Positions 5,344-5,686 of a stretch of DNA of 5,686 nt are shown here, piece after piece; position 1 is the first letter of the stretch, and each line of letters begins with the position of its first letter. The DNA is taken from NCBI GenBank assembly GCA_945956975.1, contig CAMFKC010000196.1, positions 1-5,686 of the forward strand, written 5' to 3'. This DNA comes from an uncultured Methylocystaceae bacterium (GTDB lineage Bacteria > Pseudomonadota > Alphaproteobacteria > Rhizobiales > Beijerinckiaceae). A model generated the notes under the pieces. That model saw only the letters and a program-made list of their open reading frames with translations, made no database searches and was not told where the DNA came from. A program made the position numbers and the translations under genes.

Positions 5344-5686
5344 ATGGCAATGGCAGCAACGTCGGCGGCGGAAAAAGTCCGCCCGATGACGCCGGAAGAG
5401 AGGAAGGTCATTTTCGCCTCCTCGCTCGGCACGGTTTTCGAATGGTATGATTTTTATCTCTACGGCTCGCTCGCGGCGATCATCGGCACGCAGTTCTTCA
5501 GCCAGTTCCCGCAGACCACGCGCGACATCTTCGCGCTGCTGGCCTTCGCGGCGGGCTTCCTCGTGCGTCCCTTCGGCGCGCTGGTGTTCGGCCGCGTCGG
5601 CGATCTCGTCGGCCGCAAGTACACCTTCCTCGTCACCATCATGATCATGGGCCTGTCGACCTTCATCGTCGGCCTGCTGCCCTCGT
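5344..5686 (+). CDS. MFS transporter, metabolite:H+ symporter type (3' end missing)
   Basis: The first 114 residues of an inner-membrane transporter whose frame is open to the right edge. After a 20-residue hydrophilic N-terminus with acidic/basic MTPEERK, GTVFEWYDFYLYGSLA (29-44) matches the GxxxEWYDFxxYG signature in TM1 of the metabolite:H+ symporter subfamily (relatives include ShiA, KgtP and ProP). TM2 covers about 61-83 and contains RPFGAL. GRVGDLVGRK (83-92) is the MFS motif A in the TM2-TM3 loop, and TM3 follows (93-113). Related proteins are about 430-550 residues, so three quarters or more is missing. The likely role is proton-coupled uptake of an organic acid or compatible solute; the substrate cannot be read. 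The ATG at 5344 has a Shine-Dalgarno sequence 9 bases upstream; the ATG at 5350 is a less likely alternative. It is preceded by rlmB with a 190-base gap, so it is probably transcribed separately. Confidence 0.9.
   Translation, partial: MAMAATSAAEKVRPMTPEERKVIFASSLGTVFEWYDFYLYGSLAAIIGTQFFSQFPQTTRDIFALLAFAAGFLVRPFGALVFGRVGDLVGRKYTFLVTIMIMGLSTFIVGLLPS

Overview
The window looks like chromosomal DNA from a high-GC alphaproteobacterium. The evidence is strong G/C preference at third codon positions, frequent TTG/GTG start options, a tRNA-Tyr with an encoded CCA beside an rlmB-type gene, and a transporter of a type common in Hyphomicrobiales-like genomes. The order or genus cannot be fixed from this window. 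No insertion sequence, CRISPR array, phage gene or other sign of recent transfer was found, and base composition looks even throughout.

Layout. Bases 2-1759 (+) hold the 3' part of a gene that enters from the left edge. It encodes the C-terminal half of a flavin amine-oxidase-like domain fused to a degenerate class I SAM-methyltransferase-like domain. After a 40-base gap, 1800-2648 (+) encodes an unrecognised 282-residue protein with one membrane helix at its extreme C-terminus. These two are probably co-transcribed. Facing them, only 10 bases away, is a complete flavin monoamine/polyamine-oxidase-type gene (2659-3939, -). Behind it on the same strand is tRNA-Tyr(GTA) (4042-4126, -), with a clear sigma-70-type promoter at 4202-4230. 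The 102 bases between tRNA and oxidase carry two perfect dyads and a possible second promoter. Divergently, 4308-5153 (+) encodes an RlmB/TrmH-family rRNA 2'-O-methyltransferase with an Arg/Gly-rich N-terminal tail. After a 190-base intergenic region with weak hairpins and an 8-base direct repeat, 5344-5686 (+) is the start of an MFS transporter of the metabolite:H+ symporter type. It runs off the right edge, and its Shine-Dalgarno sequence lies inside a perfect short inverted repeat.

How the parts relate. tRNA-Tyr and rlmB are translation housekeeping genes. The two amine-oxidase-fold proteins and the membrane-anchored protein form a separate convergent neighbourhood with no obvious shared pathway. 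The most unusual item is the oxidase-methyltransferase fusion. At the position of the flavin-contacting lysine of polyamine-oxidase-like enzymes it has arginine, while the neighbouring oxidase keeps lysine. No complete new multi-gene system can be claimed from this window.
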